Counted from the stretch's first letter, positions 16,728 to 25,675 are shown. The stretch is 42,693 nt of DNA from Alphaproteobacteria bacterium (GCA_028869725.1 JAGWRJ010000361.1:1-42693); one strand, 5' to 3'. Notes: generated by a model not told the origin, from the letters alone. Program-made: numbers and translations.

Positions 16728-17114
16728 TTAGCGACGACCGTCCCGGTCCTCATGACGCCATCTGCTGGCATGATCGTCATAGCCGCGCCAGCCATCATGG
16801 TCGCCATAGCCCCGCCCATAACCGCCAGAGCCGTTGACGTAGATCTGGGCACCATAACTGGCGGCGGGAGCATAGCTGCCATAGGGGTAATAACCGCCTC
16901 CATAGCCGTAGTAACTGTCAGCCGGATAGCTGGGCCCGGAGTGGGACGTAGCTGCGATGATGGCAAGCGCGGCAATACCAAGGCCCGCCGCCAAAGCTAC
17001 GCCGTTACCATCGCTCCTGTGTTCGCGCCACCCATAGCCTCTGTCACCATGGGCAAAGGCCGCGGTGGAGCCGAGCAGACTGAGAGCGAGCGCAGCCGCA
17101 AATAACTTTTTCAT
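16728..17114 (-). CDS. Small exported Tyr/Gly-rich protein of unknown function
   Basis: I do not recognise a named family. The 128-residue product has a clean signal peptide (MKKLFAAALALSLLGS, cut after AFA at about residue 20). A His/Arg-containing stretch follows, then an 18-residue Ala/Gly/Ile hydrophobic segment (about 38-55). Next is a Tyr-Gly-rich section (YYGYGGGYYPYG) and a C-terminus of Gly, Tyr, His, Asp and Arg repeats. Composition resembles other low-complexity envelope proteins of alphaproteobacteria, but a defined role cannot be given. The hydrophobic segment could anchor it in the inner membrane or pack as a glycine zipper. AAAGG lies shortly before the ATG. It is monocistronic, and 217 bases separate it from the next minus-strand gene. 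Confidence 0.75.
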   Translation of the reverse strand: MKKLFAAALALSLLGSTAAFAHGDRGYGWREHRSDGNGVALAAGLGIAALAIIAATSHSGPSYPADSYYGYGGGYYPYGSYAPAASYGAQIYVNGSGGYGRGYGDHDGWRGYDDHASRWRHEDRDGRR

Positions 17115-17331
17115 GGCCTATCGCCTTTCTTTGACCGGAACCCGGACACGTGCCCGGTTTCACGCTGTCACGATGGCGCCCTGGCCGTGAACCCAGCCTG
17201 AACCGAATGAGGCATTACCAAGGCAGTGCATGCCATTTGCGCCTGAACCACGCGTACCAACCGCGCGCGCCCTTGCGCTGGCCGCTCGCGCGCAGAAACA
17301 CCGCCCCATGTGGCCCTATTTTGTCACAGGC

Positions 17332-17913
17332 TCAGCTCGCACAGGCGCTCACGAACTCGGCGAGTGAAATCACCTCTGCCTGGCGCGGAAACACCTTGTC
17401 CATGAGCACGCGATGAACGTCCGGATCGGGGTCGGCGCAGCAATCAGACAGAACGAGCATGCGAAGATCCCTGTCGGCGCCATCACGCAGCGTTGACAGC
17501 ACCACACCCGAGGTCGCAAGACCAGATAGCACCAGCGTGTGAATAGCCCTCGTGGCAAGACGCGCTCCTAGCTGCGTGGTCGAGAAAGCTCCGACCCGAC
17601 GCTTGCGAAACACCTCCTCGTCAGGCGCGGACGCAAGCTGCGTGATGAGTTGCGTCGCTGCATCATGATCGGCAAGCCGGCCGCTGGCGGCGGCCGCCGC
17701 GAAGATGCGATTCTGCGCAGGCACCGCAGCAGCTTCTTCCGCAGTAAGGGCAACCCGGATATGCATCACCGCAATACCGGCTTTGCGGGCGGCCTGGCGC
17801 GCCTGCGCCGCACGCTCGGCACACTGGGCACCTTCAGCGCCAAACATCGCAACAATCCCGTTCTGAAAATCCATCAGCAGGAGCGCCGTGCGGGCCCTGT
17901 CAAGTGCAAGCAT
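17332..17913 (-). CDS. Isochorismatase-fold (cysteine hydrolase superfamily) protein lacking the Cys
   Basis: The 193-residue product has the family fold with the catalytic Asp (D15 in LLLMDFQ) and the Lys of FRKRRVGAF. At the nucleophile position, where amidohydrolases carry Cys, the sequence is SGLATSGVVLST, with Gly in its place. True isochorismatases also lack the Cys, and a subgroup of bacterial homologues seems to share the ATSGVVLST form, so this may be natural for its clade. SDCCADPDPDVH near the C-terminus is also characteristic. Start ATG at 17913 is chosen because homology begins there. It follows thiC by 89 bases on the same strand and might be read from the thiC transcript; no thiamine role is known. 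Confidence 0.85.
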   Translation of the reverse strand: MLALDRARTALLLMDFQNGIVAMFGAEGAQCAERAAQARQAARKAGIAVMHIRVALTAEEAAAVPAQNRIFAAAAASGRLADHDAATQLITQLASAPDEEVFRKRRVGAFSTTQLGARLATRAIHTLVLSGLATSGVVLSTLRDGADRDLRMLVLSDCCADPDPDVHRVLMDKVFPRQAEVISLAEFVSACAS

Positions 17914-18002
17914 GTGTCTGACTTTCCACTTCGCGATGATGTCCAAACACGGAGGTACGCGCGTACTCCGAGAACTGCCTGTCACCGCCCTGTCTTGCGC
18001 TT

Positions 18003-19829
18003 TTACTCGGCCGCGTCCTTAGGCAGATAGATCTCGCCGCCATGCTGGCGAAACTCTTCGGCCTTCTGCGCCATCGCCGCGCGGATCTCCTCCGATGACA
18101 TCCGGTCATTGGCGCCACGGGCGGCGTCACGCACTTCCTGGCTGATCTTCATCGAGCAGAATTTTGGCCCGCACATCGAACAGAAATGAGCAATCTTGGC
18201 GCCTTCTGCGGGCAGGGTTTCGTCGTGATAAGCCTGTGCCGTTTCCGGATCGAGCGCCAGAGCGAACTGATCGCGCCAGCGGAATTCAAAGCGAGCTTTG
18301 CTCATCGCATCGTCCCACAGACGTGCCGCCGGATGCCCCTTTGCCAGATCAGCCGCGTGCGCTGCGATCTTGTAGGCGATGACACCTTCCTTGACGTCGT
18401 CGCGGTCAGGAAGACCCAGATGCTCCTTCGGCGTCACATAGCAGAGCATGGCCGTGCCGAACCATCCGATCATCGCAGCGCCAATGGCCGACGTGATGTG
18501 ATCGTAGCCGGGTGCAACATCCGTCGTCAGCGGGCCGAGGGTATAGAACGGGGCTTCGTCGCAGGCTTTCAGCTGACGATCCATGTTTTCCTTAATCTTG
18601 TGCATTGGCACATGACCGGGCCCCTCGATCATCACCTGGACATCATGGCGCTGTGCGATGCGATTCAACTCACCCAGTGTCTCAAGTTCGGCAAACTGGG
18701 CGGCATCATTGGCATCGGCAGTCGAGCCAGGGCGCAAGCCGTCACCAAGCGAGAACGAGACGTCATATTGTTTGAGAAGCTCGCAGATCTCCTCAAAATG
18801 CGTGTAGAGAAAATTTTCCCTGTGATGTGCGAGGCACCACTTGGCAAGAATTGAGCCGCCACGCGAGACAATGCCGGTAACCCGATCTGCGGTGAGCGGG
18901 ACATGCGCAAGTCTGACACCGGCATGAACGGTGAAGTAGTCCACGCCCTGCTCACACTGTTCGATGAGTGTATCGCGGTAGATTTCCCAGGTCAGTTCTT
19001 CCGCAATTCCTCCAACTTTTTCCAGCGCCTGATAGATGGGAACTGTACCGATCGGAACCGGAGAGTTGCGGATGATCCATTCACGGATCGAATGAATATG
19101 GCGTCCCGTGGACAGATCCATCACCGTATCGGCACCCCAGCGAATGGCCCACACCAGCTTTTCGACCTCTTCGGCAACGCCGGACGTCACGATGGAATTG
19201 CCGATATTGGCGTTCACCTTGGTCAGGAAATTGCGGCCGATTATCATCGGCTCGGTCTCAGGATGATTGATGTTGGCCGGCAGGATGGCGCGACCGCGGG
19301 CGATCTCGTCACGAACAAACTCCGGTGAGATCTCATCCGGAATGGCTGCCCCGAAGGAATTTCCATCGCGCAGTTTAGCCCGCCCCAGATTTTCCCGCGC
19401 GGCAACGAACCTCATCTCCTCCGTGACGAGGCCTTGCCGCGCATAATGAAGCTGGGTCACGTTGCGTCCCGGCTTCGCGCGCAGCGGCTGGCGAAGCCCG
19501 CGTGCAAATTGCGGCACACCCAAAACCTCGCCGGCTTTGAGTCCATCATCCTGCGGCAAGCGTTCACGACCAGAATAGCTTTCCACATCGCCGCGGGCAC
19601 TGATCCACTGTGCACGTCTGGCCCCAAGGCCACGTGCAATATCTATCTCGGCAGCCTCATCGGTATATGGACCGGAGGTATCATAGAGAAGTACGGCCGG
19701 CTCCCCACCAGAAAGCTGCACTTCCCGGAATGGCACCCCGTTGACAATCCGCTTGCGCGAACCCGGCAAGGGACCGCGCGTCACCATATCGTTGCTTACA
19801 GCTTTGGGATTGCGGAGCATTTCGTTCAT
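18003..19829 (-). CDS. thiC: Phosphomethylpyrimidine synthase (HMP-P synthase)
   Basis: ThiC is a radical-SAM enzyme that converts aminoimidazole ribotide to HMP phosphate, the pyrimidine of thiamine. The 608 residues match the long bacterial form. The N-terminal domain is followed by the barrel with NANIGNS, GADTVMDLSTG, PVPIGTVPIYQ, HAGV and EGPGHVPMH. The C-terminal cluster motif is CSMCGPKFC (CxxCx4C), which binds the 4Fe-4S cluster. ATG at 19829 has AGAGG about 8 bases upstream; a TTG six bases further up is a weaker option. A TPP riboswitch precedes it. No other thiamine-synthesis gene is in the window. Confidence 0.97.
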   Translation of the reverse strand: MNEMLRNPKAVSNDMVTRGPLPGSRKRIVNGVPFREVQLSGGEPAVLLYDTSGPYTDEAAEIDIARGLGARRAQWISARGDVESYSGRERLPQDDGLKAGEVLGVPQFARGLRQPLRAKPGRNVTQLHYARQGLVTEEMRFVAARENLGRAKLRDGNSFGAAIPDEISPEFVRDEIARGRAILPANINHPETEPMIIGRNFLTKVNANIGNSIVTSGVAEEVEKLVWAIRWGADTVMDLSTGRHIHSIREWIIRNSPVPIGTVPIYQALEKVGGIAEELTWEIYRDTLIEQCEQGVDYFTVHAGVRLAHVPLTADRVTGIVSRGGSILAKWCLAHHRENFLYTHFEEICELLKQYDVSFSLGDGLRPGSTADANDAAQFAELETLGELNRIAQRHDVQVMIEGPGHVPMHKIKENMDRQLKACDEAPFYTLGPLTTDVAPGYDHITSAIGAAMIGWFGTAMLCYVTPKEHLGLPDRDDVKEGVIAYKIAAHAADLAKGHPAARLWDDAMSKARFEFRWRDQFALALDPETAQAYHDETLPAEGAKIAHFCSMCGPKFCSMKISQEVRDAARGANDRMSSEEIRAAMAQKAEEFRQHGGEIYLPKDAAE

Positions 19830-19870
19830 GGCCAACCTCTTTTCGGCGCGTGAGGGTGGCCGTTACGCCA

Positions 19871-19962
19871 TCCGCTCCCTACGCCGGTCTTAACCGGATC
19901 AGGTTCTAAGGGACTCCGCCGCAGCGGATCTCAGCCTCGTTCATCGAAGCGCCCCCGGGATC
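19871..19962 (-). promoter_or_regulatory. TPP riboswitch (THI element) upstream of thiC
   Basis: On the minus strand the conserved parts appear in order: GGGGGCGC, then GGCTGAGATC, then AGAACCTGATCCGGTT, AAGACCGGCG and TAGGGA. These are the pyrimidine- and pyrophosphate-binding arms of the THI element. It ends about 40 bases before the thiC ATG, so it most likely controls translation start or premature termination of thiC when TPP is high. No U-tract terminator is evident between it and the gene, which favours translational control. Confidence 0.95.
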
Positions 19963-19968
19963 GGCGCT

Positions 19969-19997
19969 GAGTTTGGGCGCCCCATTCCACAAGTCAA
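19969..19997 (-). promoter_or_regulatory. Candidate thiC promoter
   Basis: On the minus strand TTGACT (19992-19997) is followed after 17 bases by AAACTC (19969-19974). This would start RNA at about 19962, right at the 5' side of the TPP riboswitch. The -10 match is poor, so the call rests on the -35 box and position. Confidence 0.3.
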
Positions 19998-20021
19998 GGC
20001 CCGCCCCTATAGTTCTCAGCA

Positions 20022-20528
20022 ATGGATGCGAATATTTCAATTCGCCCAGCCCGGCCGCACGAAGCGGTCGCAGTGGCAGCGGTATTTTCCGCAGCGCGGG
20101 AGCAGATGGGCTTCTTGCCGCGACTGCACAGTCGTGACGAGGAGCACGATTTTATCTGCGCCATCTTTCGACGTGAACAGATCATCGTGGCCGAGTGGAA
20201 CAGGACAGTTTGCGGCTTTGCCGCCTGCCACGGCGATTGGCTCAATCATCTCTATGTGCACCCCGACATGCAGGGCCGGGGCTGTGGCGACCTGTTGTTG
20301 GCCGGCAGCAAAGCCACATCTCAAGGCGTTCTTCAGTTGTGGTGTTTTGTGCGCAACACGCGCGCCCGGAAGTTCTATGAATGCCGCGGCTTCACAGCTG
20401 TCGAATTCACGGATGGATCGCGTAACGCGGAAGGGCTGCCCGATATCCGGTATGTCTGGCGCGCTCCGCCAGATGGCACACTGACCGCGCGCCTGCGCCC
20501 GGCGCTGGTTAGGAGGCAAAGCCCGTGA
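20022..20528 (+). CDS. GNAT-family N-acetyltransferase
   Basis: The 168-residue protein has the GNAT fold. Motif A is LNHLYVHPDMQGRGCGDLLL, with Q-G-R-G-C-G binding the acetyl-CoA pyrophosphate, and NTRARKFYECRGF is the motif B helix and turn. The acceptor cannot be told from sequence; small amines, peptide N-termini and protein side chains are all seen in the family. ATG at 20022 opens the conserved N-terminal strand (ISIRPARPHE). It is divergent from thiC with about 60 bases between its start and the riboswitch, and it converges with the next gene with a 20-base overlap of coding ends. Confidence 0.87.
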   Translation: MDANISIRPARPHEAVAVAAVFSAAREQMGFLPRLHSRDEEHDFICAIFRREQIIVAEWNRTVCGFAACHGDWLNHLYVHPDMQGRGCGDLLLAGSKATSQGVLQLWCFVRNTRARKFYECRGFTAVEFTDGSRNAEGLPDIRYVWRAPPDGTLTARLRPALVRRQSP

Positions 20529-21471
20529 GCACGATTTTCTGACTGCCGCCCTGCTCCAGCATCCGGTAGGCCGTAACTCCATCCTCTGCGGCCCATTCCA
20601 CCGCCTGGCACGGGAGCGTAAGTCCTCCGTTCACAAAGCCTTGTGCCAGGCGCTCGAGAATCCGTGCGCAGGCACGCGCATCATAGAGAAGCGAGTTGAC
20701 GCCGATCAGGCTGCCGCCGCGGCGATAGAGGCTCAAGGTTGGCAGTTCGACCGTCCCACTTGGCGGGGCCGCAATGATGACGAGCCGGCCGAATGCCGCC
20801 AGTGCCTCAACGCAGGCCGCCGTCCAGGCTCCAGTAGTATCGAAGACAATGTCCACCCCCGCGCCAAACGCGGCTGACAGCGCAACACTCAGCTGCTCCG
20901 TACCCAGCTGGATCACCCGGTGGCCCGCTGCCGCCAGTTCCTGCGCCTGTTCCGTACGGCGCACCGCGATGACGGTGTCGGCCCCGCGCCAACGGGCAAG
21001 CGCAAGAGCCGCGCGCCCGACAGCCCCAGCTCCGACGATCAGCACACGTGCATGGGCGTGCAAACCGGCCCGCTCCAGACCATCCCACGCGGTCACATAG
21101 GGCACGCCAAGACTAGCTGCCTGCGCCCAACTCAGACCATCCGGCATCGTCGCAACGCCATCCTCGGGGACCACGACAAAACCTGCGTGGCTGCCATCAG
21201 CGGTAAAACCGAGTTCCTTGCCGCTGCCAAACACACGCTGACCGATGCGCGACGCGGGGCCGGCTATGATTTCGCCTGCAAAATCGCGCCCGGGGACACG
21301 TGGGAGTGTCGTATAAGCAAAACGCCCCAGAACATTTTTGACGTCCGACGGATTGATACCGGCGGCAGCGACGCGCACCAGCACTTCGCCTGGACGCATT
21401 TCTGGAACAGGCAGTTCGACGAGCTTGAGGTGGTCGAGCGAACCAGTGCGATCAAACTGCAAGGCTTTCAT
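20509..21471 (-). CDS. Zinc-independent MDR oxidoreductase (quinone oxidoreductase-like)
   Basis: The 320-residue product belongs to the medium-chain dehydrogenase/reductase superfamily. The GroES-like N-domain contains GINPSDVKNVLGRF and PRVPGRDFAGE, and lacks the Cys/His set of catalytic and structural zinc sites. The Rossmann domain has VLIVGAGAVGRAALALA for the NAD(P) cofactor. This is the pattern of NADPH:quinone reductase and enoyl reductase members. The ATG at 21471 gives the usual MKALQFDRTG start. It lies 35 bases downstream of the creatininase-family gene on the same strand, probably one transcript. Confidence 0.9.
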   Translation of the reverse strand: MKALQFDRTGSLDHLKLVELPVPEMRPGEVLVRVAAAGINPSDVKNVLGRFAYTTLPRVPGRDFAGEIIAGPASRIGQRVFGSGKELGFTADGSHAGFVVVPEDGVATMPDGLSWAQAASLGVPYVTAWDGLERAGLHAHARVLIVGAGAVGRAALALARWRGADTVIAVRRTEQAQELAAAGHRVIQLGTEQLSVALSAAFGAGVDIVFDTTGAWTAACVEALAAFGRLVIIAAPPSGTVELPTLSLYRRGGSLIGVNSLLYDARACARILERLAQGFVNGGLTLPCQAVEWAAEDGVTAYRMLEQGGSQKIVLTGFAS

Positions 21472-21506
21472 AGGCCAGACGCTTTCGGCATCGGAGAGCC
21501 ACCCAC

Positions 21507-22253
21507 TCAGCTTTGGGCAAAGCGCTCAAACTCGGCAATTACGGCCTTCACCGCTGCCATGACGATCTTTTCGCCAGCCTCAACCGAGGCCTGGCTGGGA
21601 TCGGACCCGATTCGGCCATCTGGAAAGCGCCGGCGATAATCTTCTGCATCATAGATGGGTCCCAGGGGCGCGATCTTGGGGGTCATGGCCACGTGTTTGA
21701 TCGCGTCGGGATACCCGAAATAGGTCACCGATACCTCGGACGGAGTGGCGTGGCTGCCTTCTCCGACCGGAAACAGCTGTCTGCAGACATCCATCACGCC
21801 GGACAGTTCCCACCAGTTGCGCAGCTGACAGCGCAACGGCGGACGATTGGTGCCGGGATCCGAAAAGGTGATGCCGTGATAGATCTCGCTAAAGGCCGCA
21901 TTGATCGTATTGATGTTACCGCCATGACCATTGAGCCAGTATATGCGGGTGAACCCATGCCGGGCGAGCGAGGTCGCCCAATCATACATTGCGGCAATCA
22001 TGGTCGAGGGCCGCAGCGTAATGGTGCCAGAAAAGGCCATGTGGTGCTGTGCCTGCCCTACATTGAAGGTCGGTCCCACCAGAATTCCCGCCTCATCACC
22101 GGCGCGACGGGCGATGATTTCCGGGCATAGCGCATCGGTCCCCAGCAGACCGTTTGGCCCGTGCTGCTCGGTAGAGCCGATCGGAATCAGGATCGCCCTG
22201 GATTTTTCCAGATAAGCATCGATTTCGGGCCAGGAGGACAGGTGGAGCTGCAT
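21507..22253 (-). CDS. Creatininase-family amidohydrolase
   Basis: Members hydrolyse cyclic amides or formamides with a two-metal centre (creatininase, the FAPy deformylase ArfB, the MftE peptidase). The 248-residue protein shows the metal motif GSTEQHGP (Glu and His), the following TDALCPE Asp, and LNGHGGNI. The Glu that follows the His in creatininase itself (NGHYEN) is absent, so creatinine is not the expected substrate. No mycofactocin genes are present, which argues against MftE. The start ATG at 22253 fits the family N-terminus (MQLHLSSWPEI). It is the first gene of a likely two-gene unit with the MDR oxidoreductase and is divergent from the CoA-transferase. Confidence 0.88.
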   Translation of the reverse strand: MQLHLSSWPEIDAYLEKSRAILIPIGSTEQHGPNGLLGTDALCPEIIARRAGDEAGILVGPTFNVGQAQHHMAFSGTITLRPSTMIAAMYDWATSLARHGFTRIYWLNGHGGNINTINAAFSEIYHGITFSDPGTNRPPLRCQLRNWWELSGVMDVCRQLFPVGEGSHATPSEVSVTYFGYPDAIKHVAMTPKIAPLGPIYDAEDYRRRFPDGRIGSDPSQASVEAGEKIVMAAVKAVIAEFERFAQS

Positions 22254-22463
22254 CGTCAACTCGCGATCGTTGGAGGAGTGTCTGCCCAGTTTTTCCACGC
22301 CCGGCGCCACGCATCAACCTTCCAGGCGCAGGAGCACCGCCCTGGCGGGCAACCCTTGCGTCCCTTCGCGGACCTTGGAGTAAATCTGCTGCCCCCCTTT
22401 TCCCCCGCCACACCTTCCGCCTAGTCTTTCACCAAACGCTATCTGACACATTCGGAGGAACCC

Positions 22464-23609
22464 ATGGAAAACAAGGCGAGCGGACCGCTGGCGGGCGTGC
22501 GTGTCCTGGATCTGACCGAGTTCATCTTCGGTCCCTATGCCACCCAGACGCTCGCCGACCTGGGCGCTGAGGTCATCAAGATTGAAAATCCGGGCGGCGA
22601 CCGGCAACGCCATAGCGGCAAGCATGCGACCCATTCCGAAATGGGCTCGGTGTTCATGGCGCTGAACCGCAACAAGCAGAGCCTGGCGCTGGATCTGAAG
22701 CGCGAAGGCGATCGCGAACGCCTCAAGGAACTTATCCCCACCGCCCAGGTGTTCATACATAATGTTCGCGCCGAGGCGATCGAGCGCCTCGGGTTCGACT
22801 ACGAGACAGTGCGCAGACTCAATCCATCCGTCGTCTATGTCCATTGTGTCGGCTATGGATCGAACGGGCCCTATGCGGGTCGCCAGGCCTTCGATGATCT
22901 GGTTCAAGGCGCCAGTGGTGCTGCGGACCTGCTGCCGCGTGTCGATGGCAATCCGCAAATGCGGCTGCTACCCAGCTTCGTGGCTGACAAGGTCTCGAGC
23001 CTGCATGCCCTCTACGCGACGCTCGCCGCGCTGTTCCATCGCGAGCGCAGTGGCGAGGGCCAATTCGTCGAAGTGCCAATGTTCGAAAGCTTTACCCATT
23101 TTATGCTCATCGAGCATCTCTACGGCAGGACCTTCGAGCCGCCGCAGGGGCGCATCGGCCACACCCCAGCGCTGGCAGCGGACCGTCGTCCCCTCAGCAC
23201 CAAGGATGGCCACATTGTCATCCAGCCGGTGAGCCGTGATGCCAGCGCCAAGTTTCTCGCCCTCGGAGGTATTCCCGATGCCTATGAATCGGAGCGCTTC
23301 ATCAATGCCCCCAAGGGCAGCCGTGTTGCCGTCTACTACGAGATGCTGAAGGAAGCCGCGGCGACGCGAACCACGCAGGAATGGATGGCCCTGGGCCAGG
23401 AGCATGGCATTCCGATCATGCGTGCCAACACACTCGACGAAGTTCTCGAAGATCCTCACCTGCAGGCCGTCGATTTCTTCCAGCTGCGGGTTCACCCGAG
23501 CGAGGGGCCTTACCGCGCCATGCGTCCGCCGGTGCGGTTTGAAAAGACACCTGCCAGCATTCGCAGCGATCCGCCACTGATCGGACAAAAGGTAGCGGAT
23601 GACGCCTGA
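22464..23609 (+). CDS. Class III (CaiB/BaiF) CoA-transferase
   Basis: Family III enzymes move CoA between carboxylic acids through an aspartyl-CoA intermediate. The 381-residue protein begins with LAGVRVLDLTEFIFGPYATQ, then LGAEVIKIENPGGD, the conserved LNRNKQSLALDLK, and YGSNGPYAGRQAFDDLVQGASG, whose Asp in FDDL is the expected catalytic residue. A C-terminal helical part follows. The ATG at 22464 has GGAGG 6-7 bases upstream. The acyl substrate is unknown. Its neighbour 119 bases downstream on the same strand is acetyl-CoA synthetase, so a role in activating organic acids is reasonable but not proven. Confidence 0.92.
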   Translation: MENKASGPLAGVRVLDLTEFIFGPYATQTLADLGAEVIKIENPGGDRQRHSGKHATHSEMGSVFMALNRNKQSLALDLKREGDRERLKELIPTAQVFIHNVRAEAIERLGFDYETVRRLNPSVVYVHCVGYGSNGPYAGRQAFDDLVQGASGAADLLPRVDGNPQMRLLPSFVADKVSSLHALYATLAALFHRERSGEGQFVEVPMFESFTHFMLIEHLYGRTFEPPQGRIGHTPALAADRRPLSTKDGHIVIQPVSRDASAKFLALGGIPDAYESERFINAPKGSRVAVYYEMLKEAAATRTTQEWMALGQEHGIPIMRANTLDEVLEDPHLQAVDFFQLRVHPSEGPYRAMRPPVRFEKTPASIRSDPPLIGQKVADDA

Positions 23610-23728
23610 GCGGCGAGTTCCGCCCGCAGAACAGGACCTCCATCAAGTTCAGGTGTGGTCTACAAAGGCTTGCATGGCCTGCCGTGCAACGTCAGTATTC
23701 CTGTCCCACCGTGCAAGGACGAGTGCAC

Positions 23729-25675
23729 ATGTCTGATACCGTTTCCGAAGAGCTGATTGCCGTACCGGACGACTGGGCCCAGCGCGCCTACGTCAACGCA
23801 CAGAGTTATGACACACTGTATCGACGATCCCTCGAAGATCCGGACGGATTCTGGCGCGAGGTTGCACTGAAGCTTGACTGGATCAAGCCATTCAGCAAGG
23901 TACAGAATGTATCCTTCGATCCGGACGATCTCCACATACGCTGGTTCGAAGACGGCAAGCTCAACGTCGCTGCCAATTGCATCGACCGACATCTTCCCAC
24001 GCGCGCCGACCAGACCGCGATCCTATGGGAAGGAGATGACCCTTCCCAATCGCGCGCCATCACCTATCGCGAACTCCACGAAGAAGTCTGCCGGCTCGCC
24101 AATGTACTGAAGTCCCTGGGCGTCAAGAAGGGTGACCGGGTGACCATCTATCTTCCCATGATCCCGCAGGCAGCCTACGCCATGCTCGCATGCGCCCGGA
24201 TCGGAGCTATCCACTCGGTGGTCTTCGCCGGATTTTCACCCGACAGCCTGGCCGGTCGGATCAAGGACTGCAGCTCCAATTTTGTCATCACCGCCGATGA
24301 AGGTCTGCGTGGCGGCCGTACGGTTCCCCTCAAGGCCAACACCGACATTGCCCTGACCCAATGTGAGGGCGTGCACACCGTGCTTGTCGTCCGGCACACC
24401 GGCGGGACTGTCCAGATGCACCCAGGTCGCGATCGCTGGTACCACGTGGAAACAGCCAAGGTGTCCGGCGATTGTCCGGCCGAAGCGATGAATGCTGAAG
24501 ATCCGCTCTTCATTCTCTATACATCAGGTTCCACTGGTCGCCCCAAAGGTGTCCTGCATACGACCGGAGGGTATCTTGCTTACGTCGCCTTCACCCACCG
24601 CATGGTGTTCGACTATCATGACGGAGACGTATATTGGTGTACTGCCGATGTGGGTTGGGTAACCGGACACAGCTACATCGTCTATGGCCCGCTTGCCAAT
24701 GGTGCGACTACGCTCATGTTTGAGGGTGTCCCCAACTACCCGGATACCTCACGCTTCTGGCAAATCATCGACAAGCACCGCGTCAACATATTCTATACGG
24801 CACCTACCGCAATCCGGGCCCTGATGCGCGACGGGGATGGTCCTGTAAAGACCACGAGCCGGGCAAGCCTGCGCCTGCTTGGAAGTGTCGGCGAGCCAAT
24901 CAATCCGGAAGCATGGCTGTGGTACTGGCGGGTGGTCGGAGACAGGCGTTGCCCGATCGTCGACACATGGTGGCAGACGGAGACTGGTGGGATTCTGGTT
25001 TCTCCGCTTCCGGGAGCCACACCACTCAAGCCGGGCTCAGCCACAAGACCACTTTTTGGAATTGTGCCCGAACTCGTCGACGCCGAAGGTAAGGTCCTAA
25101 CCGGTGCCGCAACCGGCAATCTCGTGCTCACGCGCAGCTGGCCCGGACAGATGCGTACGGTCTATGGCGATCACCAGCGCTTCATCGATACCTACTTCAA
25201 GACCTATCGCGGCAAATATTTCACTGGGGACGGTTGCCGGCGCGATAACGATGGATATTACTGGATTACGGGCCGCGTCGACGATGTCATCAATGTGTCC
25301 GGCCATCGCCTTGGCACGGCTGAAGTGGAATCGGCGCTCGTCGCCCATCCGCTGGTAGCCGAGGCGGCCGTTGTGGGTTACCCCCACGACGTCAAGGGAC
25401 AGGGTATCTACGCGTATGTAACGCTGACGGTCGGTCACGAAGGGACTGCGGCTCTGGCGGACGAACTGCGCGCGTTCGTTGCCCGTACCCTGTCACCGAT
25501 CGCCCGACCCGATGCGATCCAGTTCACCTCGGCACTACCCAAGACCCGTTCGGGAAAAATCATGCGTCGCATCCTGCGCAAGATCGCCGATGGTGAGATC
25601 TCCAGTTTAGGTGACACCTCGACGCTTGCAGACCCAGGGGTGGTCGATGAACTGGTCAAGAACGCCAGGCGCTGA
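23729..25675 (+). CDS. acs: Acetyl-CoA synthetase (AMP-forming)
   Basis: Acs activates acetate to acetyl-CoA through acetyl-AMP. The 648 residues match the bacterial enzyme closely. Motifs in order: YTSGSTGRPKG (P-loop-like), DTWWQTETGG, YFTGDGCRRDNDGYYWITG, GRVDDVINVSGHR hinge, and the C-terminal TRSGKIMRR. K610 there aligns with the lysine that is acetylated by Pat-type enzymes in other bacteria to switch Acs off, so such control is likely. The start ATG at 23729 follows AAGGACGAG and yields the usual N-terminus. Nothing regulatory is obvious in the 119-base gap upstream. Confidence 0.96.
   Translation: MSDTVSEELIAVPDDWAQRAYVNAQSYDTLYRRSLEDPDGFWREVALKLDWIKPFSKVQNVSFDPDDLHIRWFEDGKLNVAANCIDRHLPTRADQTAILWEGDDPSQSRAITYRELHEEVCRLANVLKSLGVKKGDRVTIYLPMIPQAAYAMLACARIGAIHSVVFAGFSPDSLAGRIKDCSSNFVITADEGLRGGRTVPLKANTDIALTQCEGVHTVLVVRHTGGTVQMHPGRDRWYHVETAKVSGDCPAEAMNAEDPLFILYTSGSTGRPKGVLHTTGGYLAYVAFTHRMVFDYHDGDVYWCTADVGWVTGHSYIVYGPLANGATTLMFEGVPNYPDTSRFWQIIDKHRVNIFYTAPTAIRALMRDGDGPVKTTSRASLRLLGSVGEPINPEAWLWYWRVVGDRRCPIVDTWWQTETGGILVSPLPGATPLKPGSATRPLFGIVPELVDAEGKVLTGAATGNLVLTRSWPGQMRTVYGDHQRFIDTYFKTYRGKYFTGDGCRRDNDGYYWITGRVDDVINVSGHRLGTAEVESALVAHPLVAEAAVVGYPHDVKGQGIYAYVTLTVGHEGTAALADELRAFVARTLSPIARPDAIQFTSALPKTRSGKIMRRILRKIADGEISSLGDTSTLADPGVVDELVKNARR

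Noticed and set aside
16590..17105. Open frame over the pseudouridine-synthase end and the small exported-protein gene
   Set aside because: It contains a stretch of Ala/Ile/Val that looks like a helix, but it arises from the complement of the Tyr/Gly-rich gene, which has a real signal peptide and ribosome site.
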